Below are positions 1 through 7,922 of a stretch of DNA of 13,103 nucleotides, piece by piece. Both the position numbers and the translations under genes were made by a program. The number at the start of each line of letters is the position of its first letter. Position 1 is the stretch's first letter. Source of the stretch: Paraprevotella sp. (lineage in GTDB: Bacteria; Bacteroidota; Bacteroidia; Bacteroidales; Bacteroidaceae); contig JAGBUF010000242.1 of NCBI GenBank assembly GCA_017630975.1, forward strand, positions 1-13,103, written 5' to 3'. A model generated the notes under the pieces. That model did no database searches and was not told where the DNA came from. It worked only from the letters and a program-made list of their open reading frames with translations.

Positions 1-121
1 TAGGATCCCATTCATTATAAATATCCTCGTATTTATCTAAAGAAATCTCTATTTTATAAGCATTATTTCTTTTATCATACGAATATAATCTATCCAAAGT
101 ACTTTTTTTCTTTCTTTTCAT
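1..121 (-). CDS. Hypothetical protein, N-terminal fragment (runs off window edge)
   Basis: This reading frame starts at an ATG at 119-121 and stays open to the window edge, giving 40 residues that begin MKRKKKSTLDRLYSYDK and end near YNEWDP. The N-terminus is strongly basic, followed by a mixed charged and aromatic stretch. No signal peptide or membrane segment is visible. A Shine-Dalgarno-like GGGTGAT lies four bases upstream of the ATG, the style used by Firmicutes rather than Bacteroidales. It is 38 bp downstream of the truA fragment on the same strand, so the two were probably co-transcribed. I do not recognise the family. Codon use (AAA, AGA, TTA, ATA) and low GC match the truA fragment and not the rest of the window. 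Confidence 0.6.
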   Translation of the reverse strand, partial: MKRKKKSTLDRLYSYDKRNNAYKIEISLDKYEDIYNEWDP

Positions 122-125
122 ATAT

Positions 126-132
126 ATCACCC
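126..132 (-). promoter_or_regulatory. Shine-Dalgarno site of the partial gene at 1-121
   Basis: Read on the minus strand this is GGGTGAT, four bases before the ATG at 119-121 and complementary to part of the 16S rRNA 3' end. The Bacteroidales genes elsewhere in the window mostly lack such a site. It supports the chosen start and a separate origin for this end of the contig. Confidence 0.45.
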
Positions 133-159
133 ATTTACTCCATTATAACAAATTAACCA

Positions 160-858
160 TTAATAGTTAACCTTTACTAGATACAAACCACACGCATCTA
201 TTTTATAATTACTTCTTTTTAACTCAGATACATCCAGTCTCTCTTTTATAAAAGAACTTTCTTTTCTCTCTTTACCTATTTCTATAAGAACTGCCACTAT
301 CATTCTAACCATGTATCTCAAAAATCCATTTCCTTTAAAAACAAACATAACTTTATTATCTTTTCTACTTATTTCAATACTATTAATTACTCTAATATAA
401 TCTTTAACCTTTTCTTCTTCACTAGCACAAAAATTTCTGAAATCATGTTCTCCTAAAAAAAGCTTACTAGCCTCAATCATTCTCTCTAAATTTAATTTTT
501 TATTGAACTGAAGCACATAATCTTTTTCTAAAACATCATATTCTCCTTCATTTAAAATATATTTATATTCCTTACTTTTTGCACTATATCTAGAATGAAA
601 GGTCCCAGGAACTTCTTCTACACTTTTAACATATACATCTGACGGTAACAAAGAATTAAATGCTTTTTCATACTCTTTTGCCCCCATGTTAAGATCACTT
701 TCAAAATTAAAGACTTGCCCTAACGCATGTACGCCTTTATCTGTTCTACCTGCACCAAAACTTTTAACTTCATAATGATGTATTTTCCCTAAAACTTTTT
801 CAATTTCTCCTTGAACACTTCTTTGGCAGTACTGATGTCTTGGAATGTAATCGGACAA
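160..858 (-). pseudogene. truA: tRNA pseudouridine synthase A, N-terminally truncated at a chimeric join
   Basis: TruA converts U38-U40 of the tRNA anticodon stem-loop to pseudouridine in the cytoplasm. The frame carries family hallmarks: RSVQGEIE at residues 13-20, GAGRTDKGVHA from residue 35 with the catalytic Asp at residue 40, the FHSRYSAKSKEYKY strand, LGEHDFRNFCAS, and GNGFLRYMVRMI near the C-terminus. The C-terminus looks complete. The usual first ~30 residues, including the YDG...GWQ segment, are missing. The first 12 residues of the open frame (coded at about 823-858) do not resemble TruA; they are an out-of-frame reading of the neighbouring HD gene. Authentic truA sequence therefore ends at about 822. 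The gene is very AT-rich and uses AGA, ATA and TTA freely, as in low-GC Firmicutes. It is probably an intact gene in its own genome, cut here by assembly. Confidence 0.85.
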
Positions 859-2813
859 TTATTGAAGAAACCGTCCTCCACTTGTGAGTTGATGATTTTA
901 TCTACCAAATTACTGATGGATTCAGCGGTATATTCATTCAAACTTCTTGAGGCTGCCTCTACAGAGTCTGCCATCATTAGAATGGCTTGTTCCAAAGTGA
1001 ATGGATTCGGACCGGGATAGGTGAATAATGACTCGTCGATTTCTTCGTCAGGATGTTCGTTTTGATATGAAATCAAGAAATATTTTGTTTTACCCAATCC
1101 GTGATGAGTGGTGATGAAGTCTTTAATGACCTGTGGAAGTCTGTGCTTCTCTGCCAATTTGAGACCTTCCTTCACATGGCTGATGACAACACTGGCGCTC
1201 TGCTCATTGGTCAGTCGTTCGTGGGGATTGATGCGTGTTTGGTTCTCTGTGAAATATACCGGATGATAGGTCTTTCCTATATCGTGGTACAATGCACCAG
1301 TCCTTACCAATTGACTTTTTGCTCCGATTTTATTTGCCACCTCTGTAGCGAGGTTGGCCACCTGCATGGAATGTTGAAAAGTTCCCGGAGCCACTTCAGA
1401 CATCATGCGTAGTGGCTCGTTGTTGATGTTGGACAACTCTACTAATGTAACGTTTGAGGTAAATCCAAACATTTTTTCCAATAAGAACAATAGTGGGTAG
1501 GCAAATAGAAGCATGATACCATTGATGGTGATGTATATGTACATACCCCAATTCATCCTTGTGATATCAGTACCTTGTATCAACTCTATTCCTGCATACG
1601 TGGTGATGGCAGCTAAAGTGATAAACAATGCGGAGCGGATGAGTTGTGAACGTTGTGATAACTCACGCAAACTGTATATGGCAATCATCCCGGAAACGAG
1701 TTGTGTTGCGATGAACTCGTAAGGGTATTTCAACGTAGCGGCACAAATGAGGATGGTTGACACATGCGTAACAAAAGCGGTGCGTGAATCCATAAACACT
1801 CTGATGAAGATGGGTGCCATGGCATAAGGGATGATATATACGCTGAATAGACTGTGCTTGATGAGGAATGAGGTAAGAATAGGGAATATTACAGGTAGGG
1901 ATGCAAGGAACAGGATGCGGCGTGTTTCCGCCAGATAGTCTCGTCTGAACATGACAAAATACAATACAAGACAAATGGCGATGATAGATACATATAGCAA
2001 CTTGCCAAGTAGGGTGGTGTAATCGTAGAAGGATGATTTGTCGCTTTTGGAATATTCCCTTTCCAATGACAAAAGGATTTGATAGGTCATTTCGTCAACA
2101 ATATCTCCTCTGTCTATGATTTTTTGACCGCTCATCACAATACCTGAAGCATACGAAATGGTTGAGAGAAGATCGTTCTTCGCATTTTCTGACTTTTTCG
2201 TATCAAACGTGAGATTGGGGGTAATATATTCATTGATATTGCACTTCCTTAATATGTTCTTATACAAGGTAGTAGTGTCGTTTTTTTGAGACGCCAATAA
2301 TTCGTAGGCTGTCTTTTGAGAGAAGACATCGCTGAAGTTTTCCTCCTTCGCTTCATTTTGTGAAATGATTCTGATGAATCCGATGCTGTCATTTTGCATG
2401 CGATTATAGTCTTCGGCACCCATAACGCCATGAGAATAGATACTCTTGAGCTGTTGTTCAATGATAGAAAGATATCTTGTTGGGGCGAATTGTGCAAATT
2501 GAGTATTGAAGTCGTTGCGAAAACGTGCAATCTGTTGATCGCCAATAGATTTGTTGAAAACAAAATAGGGTTTGTAGTATCTCAATATACTGTCTTGTTC
2601 TTTTTGGATGGTATACTCGCTCTTATAGATAGGGAAATCGTGTGTTGCTATCAGTTGTCCGTGACGCCATGGTTTGTCTATGTCGAACGTGTAATGAAAT
2701 CTGTCGTCACGTGGCATGTACAGACAGATGGTGACAACTGCGATAGCTGTGATGAGGAATCTATAAATGAGGGCTTTCCCACTGATTTTTCGTTGTTGAT
2801 TGTATCTGCTCAT
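789..2813 (-). CDS. 7TM-HD (PgpH-type) membrane phosphohydrolase, C-terminal end lost at the join
   Basis: This is an inner-membrane HD-domain protein of the 7TMR-HD family. Characterised members (PgpH) hydrolyse the second messenger c-di-AMP. I chose the ATG at 2811-2813 (protein begins MSRYNQQRKISGKALIY), giving 674 residues; the open frame upstream to 2900 overlaps the promoter region and is not family-like. In order: one membrane segment at about 14-31 (FLITAIAVVTICLYM), a long extracytoplasmic domain to about 265, a bundle of about seven hydrophobic helices (roughly 270-450), then the cytoplasmic HD domain. The HD domain has PGTFQHSMQVANL, the HD pair H510-D511 in HDIGK, and THHG and ADSVEAASR further on. 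The frame ends KEKLKKF at a stop in foreign sequence. Bacteroidales relatives continue for about ten more residues, so the native C-terminus is missing. It is divergent from gltX. The substrate is inferred from the family. Confidence 0.85.
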   Translation of the reverse strand: MSRYNQQRKISGKALIYRFLITAIAVVTICLYMPRDDRFHYTFDIDKPWRHGQLIATHDFPIYKSEYTIQKEQDSILRYYKPYFVFNKSIGDQQIARFRNDFNTQFAQFAPTRYLSIIEQQLKSIYSHGVMGAEDYNRMQNDSIGFIRIISQNEAKEENFSDVFSQKTAYELLASQKNDTTTLYKNILRKCNINEYITPNLTFDTKKSENAKNDLLSTISYASGIVMSGQKIIDRGDIVDEMTYQILLSLEREYSKSDKSSFYDYTTLLGKLLYVSIIAICLVLYFVMFRRDYLAETRRILFLASLPVIFPILTSFLIKHSLFSVYIIPYAMAPIFIRVFMDSRTAFVTHVSTILICAATLKYPYEFIATQLVSGMIAIYSLRELSQRSQLIRSALFITLAAITTYAGIELIQGTDITRMNWGMYIYITINGIMLLFAYPLLFLLEKMFGFTSNVTLVELSNINNEPLRMMSEVAPGTFQHSMQVANLATEVANKIGAKSQLVRTGALYHDIGKTYHPVYFTENQTRINPHERLTNEQSASVVISHVKEGLKLAEKHRLPQVIKDFITTHHGLGKTKYFLISYQNEHPDEEIDESLFTYPGPNPFTLEQAILMMADSVEAASRSLNEYTAESISNLVDKIINSQVEDGFFNNCPITFQDISTAKEVFKEKLKKF
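798..822. other. Probable chimeric junction with ~25 bp shared sequence
   Basis: On the minus strand these bases read as the conserved TruA segment RSVQGEIE in one frame and as the C-terminal EVFKEKLK of the HD protein in another. Both readings fit their families, so either gene could own the stretch. Below 798 only truA makes sense; above 822 only the HD gene does. Base composition and codon style also change here, from about 28% GC to ordinary Bacteroidales levels. An overlap of this size is typical of a false k-mer join between genomes in a metagenome assembly. A real recombination event is less likely. Confidence 0.75.
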
Positions 2814-2853
2814 ATTTGTTTGCTTTGTTCTCACTGACGAAAATACGAAAAAA

Positions 2854-2886
2854 TTGGTGAGCGTTAAATAAAAAGTAGTATTTTTG
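2854..2886 (+). promoter_or_regulatory. Bacteroidales-type promoter of gltX-waaA
   Basis: TATTTTTG at 2879-2886 fits the Bacteroides -7 element TAnnTTTG, with TTGG at 2854-2857 as a weak -33 element 21 bp upstream. It is the only good match in the 92 bp between the divergent HD gene and gltX, and would start transcription just before the gltX ATG, giving a very short leader. No Shine-Dalgarno site precedes the ATG. Confidence 0.45.
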
Positions 2887-2905
2887 CAAAAAAAATACAA
2901 TTGTT

Positions 2906-4423
2906 ATGTCTGAAAGAAAAGTGAGAGTGCGTTTTGCTCCGAGTCCGACAGGTGCTTTGCATATCGGAGGAGTACGTACAGCTTTATATAATTATCTATT
3001 TGCACGTCAGCATGGCGGCGAGTTTATTTTTCGCATAGAGGATACAGACTCTACACGTTTTGTACCGGGAGCAGAAGAATATATCATTGAGTCTTTCAAA
3101 TGGTTGGGGATTGAGTTTGACGAGGGTGTCAGCTACGGTGGTCAGCATGGTCCATATCGTCAGTCTGAGCGTCGCGATATTTATAAAAAATATGTAAAGC
3201 AATTGTTGGATGCCGGTAAGGCATATATAGCATTTGACACTCCGGAGGAGTTGGATGCCAAGCGTGCGGAAATACAGAATTTCCAATATGATGCATCCAC
3301 TCGTGCCATGATGCGTAATTCTCTTTCTCTTGCTGCCGATGAGGTCAGTGCATTGATAGAGTCGGGACATCAATATGTGGTCCGTTTCAAGATTGAACCG
3401 GGAGAGGATGTGCATGTGAATGACATGATTCGCGGAGATGTGGTCATTAATTCATCTATTTTGGATGATAAGGTGTTGTATAAGAGTGCAGATGAATTGC
3501 CGACTTATCATTTGGCCAATATTGTTGACGACCATTTGATGGAAGTAACGCATGTGATACGCGGTGAGGAATGGTTGCCGTCAGCTCCTTTACATGTATT
3601 GCTTTACAGAGCCTTCGGATGGGAGGATACGATGCCTAGTTTTGCTCACTTGCCATTGTTATTGAAACCTGATGGTAAAGGAAAATTGAGTAAACGCGAT
3701 GGTGACAGATTGGGCTTCCCGGTGTTCCCATTAGAATGGCATGATCCCAAAAGTGGTGAGGTGTCTTCCGGTTATCGTGAGAGTGGTTATTTGCCAGAAG
3801 CGGTGCTGAATTTCTTGGCATTGTTGGGATGGAATCCCGGTACGGATCAGGAAATCATGTCATTGGAGGAAATGGTAAAATTGTTCGATATCACCAAATG
3901 CAGTAAGGCGGGTGCCCGTTTTGACTATGTCAAAGGAATGTGGTTCAATAAGGAATATATTTTGATGAAGGACAATAGTGAACTGGCTCCTGAATTTGAT
4001 AAGATACTTCGTGCCAATGGTATTGTGGCTACAATGGAACAAGTAGAAGCCGTGGTGGGTATGATGAAAATGAAGAAAATCAATTTCATCAAAGAGCTTT
4101 GGCCACTTTGCGACTTTTTCTTTATCGCCCCTGAAACGTATAGCATGGAGGATAAATTCGTTCGTAAGAATTGGGGTGAAACGGCAGCTGCCGATATGTC
4201 GGAGTTGGCGGATTTATTGGAATCGCTTACCGATTTCAGCGTTGCTTCGCAACAAACTGCCGTAGAGAAGTGGGTGGAAGAGACCGGTAAAAAGCCTTGG
4301 AATCCTTGGCGTGTGGCTTTGGTGGGTACAGGGAAAGGACCGGATATGTATGAATTGTCGGCCTTCTTAGGTAAGGAAGAGACATTGCGTCGTCTTCGTA
4401 AAGCAATAGAAATCTTGAAATAA
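2906..4423 (+). CDS. gltX: Glutamate--tRNA ligase
   Basis: This is a class I cytoplasmic aminoacyl-tRNA synthetase that charges tRNA-Glu with glutamate using ATP. The protein has 505 residues, about the usual length for Bacteroidales GluRS. The ATP-binding motifs are both present: [12 protein letters not shown] (residues 11-22, HIGH-type) and KLSKR at 260-264 (KMSKS-type). Other hallmarks are [10 protein letters not shown] (about 42-51), the YRQSER glutamate-site segment near 84, and [14 protein letters not shown] near 218-231. The C-terminal anticodon-binding half is intact. The stop codon overlaps the waaA start (TAATG), so the two genes are translationally coupled. Apart from the coupling nothing is unusual. 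Confidence 0.97.
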   Translation: MSERKVRVRFAPSPTGALHIGGVRTALYNYLFARQHGGEFIFRIEDTDSTRFVPGAEEYIIESFKWLGIEFDEGVSYGGQHGPYRQSERRDIYKKYVKQLLDAGKAYIAFDTPEELDAKRAEIQNFQYDASTRAMMRNSLSLAADEVSALIESGHQYVVRFKIEPGEDVHVNDMIRGDVVINSSILDDKVLYKSADELPTYHLANIVDDHLMEVTHVIRGEEWLPSAPLHVLLYRAFGWEDTMPSFAHLPLLLKPDGKGKLSKRDGDRLGFPVFPLEWHDPKSGEVSSGYRESGYLPEAVLNFLALLGWNPGTDQEIMSLEEMVKLFDITKCSKAGARFDYVKGMWFNKEYILMKDNSELAPEFDKILRANGIVATMEQVEAVVGMMKMKKINFIKELWPLCDFFFIAPETYSMEDKFVRKNWGETAAADMSELADLLESLTDFSVASQQTAVEKWVEETGKKPWNPWRVALVGTGKGPDMYELSAFLGKEETLRRLRKAIEILK

Positions 4424-5640
4424 TGTATTCAATCGCCCTATATCTATACGTATTTGCCATTGCCTTGGTGTCGCCTTTTCATAAGAAGGCCCGTTTGATG
4501 GTGAAAGGACAATGGCAGACGTTTCGTATCTTGCGCAAGAAGATACGTGACGATGAGCAATACGTATGGTTTCATGCCGCTTCTTTGGGGGAGTTTGAAC
4601 AAGGGCGCCCTTTGATGGAACGTCTCCGTCGTGAGCATCCTGAATACAAGATATTATTGACGTTCTTTTCTCCTTCAGGTTACGAGGTGCGTAAAAATTA
4701 CGAGGGAGCAGATGTGATTTGTTATCTGCCTTTTGATACGCCGGGAAATGTAACGAGCTTTTTGCGCTTGACTCGACCATGCATGGCTTTCTTTATCAAA
4801 TATGAGTTTTGGAATAATTATCTGCATGCGTGTCGCTATCGTGGTATTCCGGTGTATAGTGTCAGTAGCATCTTCCGTGAAAGTCAGGTCTATTTCCGTT
4901 GGTATGGGAAAGTGTATGGAAGGGTGTTGAATTGTATAACGCATTTCTTTGTGCAGAATGAAGTGTCGCGAGACTTGTTATTGAAGAAGGGCTTTACCAA
5001 TGTAACGGTGGTGGGTGATACACGTTTTGACAGGGTGCTCGATATTGCACGGCAATCTAAGGAGTTACCATTGGTGGAGCGGTTCAAACAGGGAAAACGT
5101 ATGTTAGTGGCAGGTAGCTCATGGAGTCCCGACGAGGACTTGATCATTCCTTATTTTAATGCACATCCGGAATTGAAGTTGGTCATAGCACCGCATGTCA
5201 TCAAGGAGAATCATTTGAAGGAGATTGAGGGTAAGTTGCAACGTCCTTTTGTACGCTATACGCAGGCAACACCGGAGAATGTAGAAAAAGCGGACTGCTT
5301 GATTATTGATTGTTTCGGTCTGTTATCCTCTATATACAGATATGGAGAAATAGCATACGTGGGCGGTGGTTTTGGAGTTGGAATCCATAATGTCCCGGAA
5401 GCTGCAGTCTATGGCGTTCCCGTTATGTTTGGTCCGAAAAACAGAAAATTCCGCGAAGCACAGGCTTTATTACAATTAGGCGGAAGTTTTGAGATTATTG
5501 ACGAGGCATCTTTCAAGGAAACTTTGGATCGTTTATTGACGGATGAGGATTTCTTGAAAGCACGTGGTCGCCTAGCAGGTGAATATATATCGGGCAACTC
5601 AGGGGCGTCAGATTTGATTTATAAATTTGTTTTCAATTAA
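4423..5640 (+). CDS. waaA: 3-deoxy-D-manno-octulosonic acid (Kdo) transferase
   Basis: WaaA (KdtA, family GT30) transfers Kdo from CMP-Kdo to the lipid A precursor at the cytoplasmic face of the inner membrane, the first step of LPS core assembly. The product has 405 residues. It begins with a hydrophobic anchor (YSIALYLYVFAIALVSPF), followed by WFHAASLGEFEQ with the likely catalytic Glu at residue 57. Next come LLTFFSPSGYEVRK, FFIKYEFWNNYL, VVGDTRFDRV, LVAGSSWSPDED and, in the CMP-Kdo-binding half, YVGGGFGVGIHNVPEAAVYG then PVMFGP. The ATG shares one base with the gltX stop, and a hairpin follows the gene. Whether it adds one or two Kdo units cannot be read from sequence; many Bacteroides have a single Kdo. 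Confidence 0.95.
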   Translation: MYSIALYLYVFAIALVSPFHKKARLMVKGQWQTFRILRKKIRDDEQYVWFHAASLGEFEQGRPLMERLRREHPEYKILLTFFSPSGYEVRKNYEGADVICYLPFDTPGNVTSFLRLTRPCMAFFIKYEFWNNYLHACRYRGIPVYSVSSIFRESQVYFRWYGKVYGRVLNCITHFFVQNEVSRDLLLKKGFTNVTVVGDTRFDRVLDIARQSKELPLVERFKQGKRMLVAGSSWSPDEDLIIPYFNAHPELKLVIAPHVIKENHLKEIEGKLQRPFVRYTQATPENVEKADCLIIDCFGLLSSIYRYGEIAYVGGGFGVGIHNVPEAAVYGVPVMFGPKNRKFREAQALLQLGGSFEIIDEASFKETLDRLLTDEDFLKARGRLAGEYISGNSGASDLIYKFVFN

Positions 5641-5650
5641 TAAGAAAATA

Positions 5651-5690
5651 AGAATTGGCAATCATAGAAATTGATTGTCAATTCTATTTT
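5651..5690 (+). terminator. Hairpin terminator after waaA
   Basis: A 14 bp stem (5651-5664 with 5672-5685, one G-T pair) encloses the 7-nt loop TAGAAAT and is followed by ATTTT. It starts 10 bp after the waaA stop. The T-tract is short, so termination may be partial and some reading into the downstream surface-protein gene is possible. Confidence 0.65.
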
Positions 5691-5710
5691 AAGGTTTAGG
5701 TGAATTAGTT

Positions 5711-7078
5711 ATGAGAAAAAAAGTTTTTATATTGGGCATGCTGCTGATTTTGTTTGCATCTTTTATGAATGCACAAAAAGTGGTGGTTGATGGGTATGTT
5801 TATGCTTTGAATGAACGGAATGGTGAGGATTATCCGGGTGAGGCTACGTTTGAGACAGATGATAAGAGTAGTGTGAGCTATAGTGGTGCTATAGTAATTC
5901 CGAGTACGATTGAGTATGGAGGTAGTACTTATACTGTTACTGCCATAGCGGATAACGCTTTCAAAGGGAATAATAAAGTAACATCGTTGTATATTCCTTC
6001 AACAGTCAAAGAGATTGGTGGAAAGGCATTTTTTCATACGACTGGACTTGTAGAAATACAGTGTCATGCTGATTTACCCCCCGAACTTTCTACGCACCCG
6101 TTTCATGGAATGGATGCCAGTAATATCACGCTGATTATTCATGCACATGCCGTTGATGAATATGCGGCGCATCCTATTTGGGGACAGTTTGTATATGACC
6201 CGGCAGATGATAATCTAAGTGCAGGTGGCGACTCTCAGTCTCCTATTATTACAATCAAGACGGATTGTGAAGTTTTTGATAACGAAGATTCTTGGTTGGA
6301 AACTCCTATTGTCTATCAAGGTCAGGATGAGCATGATGCTTACAATGAATATAACATAGTGATTTATAATCGTAACTTCAAAAACACTGAATGGCAACCG
6401 CTTTACGTCCCGTTGGAGTTTGTATATGATGATTGGAAGGATAATTTTGAGATTGCAAAGATAAAAGGTATACAAGAAAACGATAATGAATTTTATGCGA
6501 TAGCTGATATAGTGACAGATGCGACAGTTCCCCATGGGCTTTATCTGATTAGAGCGAAGACAGTAGGTGAGCATTCTATCACAGTGTCCCAATCATCCAG
6601 AAATGATACGGATGGTGACCCTCTGTACAAAGTTTACACTACAAACAGAACGATAGGTGCCACAGAACCGAACATAGCGGTAAGTGAGTCATTTACTTCG
6701 GAAAGAGGAACTGTTTATACGTTTACAGGGCAATATGTGGCGACCCCTCTCAAGGAGATAGATCATACGCAAGCTCCTTATCGCTATGCCATGTCAGGTG
6801 GAGCGTTAAAGAGACCGAATCCTTCTAATGAATCAGGAATTCCTTTGGGCACATTCAGGTGGTGGCTTGAAGTTACACCGGGCGTAAATCATCAAATGGC
6901 AATGATTAATTCTGCAAGAATAAAGGTGGAAGATAATGTTACTCCGGTAGGTGATGTTGTTGTTGATTTGAATAAGGTAGAGGGATTGAATTTATATTAT
7001 GATTTGAGTGGACGTGTAGTAGAAAAGCCCTCTAATGGAATCTATATACACAAAGGTAAAAAGGTGTTGGTTAAGTAA
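5711..7078 (+). CDS. Secreted leucine-rich-repeat (BspA-type) surface protein
   Basis: The product has 455 residues. It starts with a clear type I signal peptide (basic MRKK, hydrophobic VFILGMLLILFASFM, likely cleavage after FMNA before Q22); no lipobox is seen. Residues about 75-165 hold one or two BspA-like repeats, with AIADNAFKG, VTSLYIPSTVKEIGGKAF and the family-typical continuation VDEYAAHPIWGQF. Residues about 185-415 form a region rich in beta-forming residues that I cannot name. The C-terminus has YYDLSGRVV then NGIYIHKGKKVLVK, a tail common on secreted proteins of Prevotella and Bacteroides and similar in form to type IX secretion sorting tails. It is therefore probably exported and surface-exposed; its ligand is unknown. 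The gene lies 70 bp after waaA behind a hairpin, and no convincing promoter is visible. The short ORF at 7092 follows within 13 bp and may share its transcript. Confidence 0.8.
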   Translation: MRKKVFILGMLLILFASFMNAQKVVVDGYVYALNERNGEDYPGEATFETDDKSSVSYSGAIVIPSTIEYGGSTYTVTAIADNAFKGNNKVTSLYIPSTVKEIGGKAFFHTTGLVEIQCHADLPPELSTHPFHGMDASNITLIIHAHAVDEYAAHPIWGQFVYDPADDNLSAGGDSQSPIITIKTDCEVFDNEDSWLETPIVYQGQDEHDAYNEYNIVIYNRNFKNTEWQPLYVPLEFVYDDWKDNFEIAKIKGIQENDNEFYAIADIVTDATVPHGLYLIRAKTVGEHSITVSQSSRNDTDGDPLYKVYTTNRTIGATEPNIAVSESFTSERGTVYTFTGQYVATPLKEIDHTQAPYRYAMSGGALKRPNPSNESGIPLGTFRWWLEVTPGVNHQMAMINSARIKVEDNVTPVGDVVVDLNKVEGLNLYYDLSGRVVEKPSNGIYIHKGKKVLVK

Positions 7079-7091
7079 CCTATAAAGGAAA

Positions 7092-7262
7092 ATGAAAGGT
7101 ATGGTTAAAAAGAGATATTGTTCCCCACAGATATTGGTGGTGGATTTAGATGTATGTGATATGCTCGCGGTTTCCATTCCGGGGAAGAAACCGAGTGAGA
7201 ATAATGATTGGGCAGATGAATATGATGTAGCCCGAAAAACAGAATGGGATGATCTTTGGTAA
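7092..7262 (+). CDS. Small 56-residue protein, KKRYCSPQI-type N-terminus
   Basis: This frame codes 56 residues. It begins MKGMVKKRYCSPQILVVDLD, has a short hydrophobic middle (DMLAVSIPG), and ends in an acidic, tryptophan-rich tail with WADEYD and a terminal WDDLW. A second possible start is the ATG at 7101-7103, giving MVKKRYCSPQILVV; AAAGGA precedes the first ATG and AAAGGT the second. The pattern of basic residues, Y-x-x-P and a hydrophobic patch recalls short uncharacterised proteins I have seen in Bacteroidales genomes, but I cannot name a family. It lies 13 bp after the surface protein and ends 24 bp before a strong terminator, so it looks like the last gene of that unit. It has no standard signal peptide and two cysteines, one near each end of the N-terminal third. 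The function is unknown. Confidence 0.6.
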   Translation: MKGMVKKRYCSPQILVVDLDVCDMLAVSIPGKKPSENNDWADEYDVARKTEWDDLW

Positions 7263-7286
7263 AGTCAGAAATATGTATGAAAAAGT

Positions 7287-7327
7287 AGAATCCGGTTAGC
7301 ATTTGAAGCTGACCGGATTCTTTTATT
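7287..7327. terminator. Bidirectional terminator between convergent genes
   Basis: A 14 bp stem (7287-7300 with 7308-7321, one G-T pair) around the 7-nt loop ATTTGAA is followed by TTTATT on the plus strand and by a T-run (complement of GAAAAA) on the minus strand. It sits 24 bp after the small ORF and immediately after the stop of the convergent carbonic-anhydrase gene, so it can end both transcripts. Confidence 0.85.
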
Positions 7328-7904
7328 AAAGTGTTTGTTCATATTCCTCGGATGTAGTACAGAAATGTGTGTTTCCGGGGTCTTTATCAGCCTCCTTGAA
7401 CCAATCAGCATACATGATGTAATGTTGTGCATAACCTTGGTTCAGTTCCTTTGCCTGTTGCGGGTCTACTTTCTTGATGAATTTAGCCGGAACACCTCCC
7501 CATAATTCACCGTCGCCGACAATTGTGTTTTTCAGAACCAATGCTCCGGCTGCGATGATAGCGCCTTCGCCCACAATGGCATGGTCAAGTATGGTAGAAC
7601 CCATGCCGATGAGTGCACCGCTCTTAATCTCGCAACCATGCAATGTGACATTGTGTCCGATGGTGACATCGTCACCGATGATGATGGGGGCTTTCCCGTA
7701 TAACGTGTGTAGGCATGACCCGTCCTGTATGTTAACGCGATTGCCGACCTTGATGTAGTGGACGTCACCGCGAACAACAGCGTTAAACCAGACAGTGCAA
7801 TTATCTCCCATGGTCACGTCGCCAATAATGGCTGCGCCTTCCGAAAAATAACATTCCTTTCCGAAACGGGGTGTAAGTCCTTTAACTTTTTTGATGAGTG
7901 CCAT
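7326..7904 (-). CDS. Gamma-class carbonic anhydrase family protein (left-handed beta-helix)
   Basis: The product has 192 residues and is a hexapeptide-repeat protein of the gamma-carbonic anhydrase/YrdA/PaaY group, expected to form a cytoplasmic trimer with metal at the subunit interface. Repeats such as AIIGDVTMGDNCTV, PIIIGDDVTIGHNV and AIVGEGAIIAAGALV run over residues about 23-140. The three metal-ligand histidines are present: H66 in QDGSCLHTL, and H84 and H89 in IGHNVTLHGC. The RGD segment at 45-47 and Q60-D61 match conserved active-site positions. Family members range from true CO2 hydration to unknown acyl-related activities, so activity cannot be asserted. The start is 18 bp after the stop of the upstream aminopeptidase on the same strand, suggesting one operon. 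It ends against the bidirectional hairpin. Confidence 0.88.
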   Translation of the reverse strand: MALIKKVKGLTPRFGKECYFSEGAAIIGDVTMGDNCTVWFNAVVRGDVHYIKVGNRVNIQDGSCLHTLYGKAPIIIGDDVTIGHNVTLHGCEIKSGALIGMGSTILDHAIVGEGAIIAAGALVLKNTIVGDGELWGGVPAKFIKKVDPQQAKELNQGYAQHYIMYADWFKEADKDPGNTHFCTTSEEYEQTL

Positions 7905-7922
7905 ATTTTTGATGATTTGGAT

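Noticed and set aside
2394..2837. 147-residue plus-strand frame opposite the HD gene
   Set aside because: It is antisense to a well-supported membrane protein and shows no family features; the reading is explained by the other strand.
2814..2900. N-terminal extension of the HD protein by 29 residues
   Set aside because: It covers the divergent promoter region, is not family-like, and the ATG at 2811-2813 gives the expected basic start before the first membrane segment.
5622..5629. TAAATTTG near the end of waaA as a promoter for the surface-protein gene
   Set aside because: It matches the -7 element but has no TTTG at the right distance, lies in coding sequence, and is upstream of a hairpin terminator.
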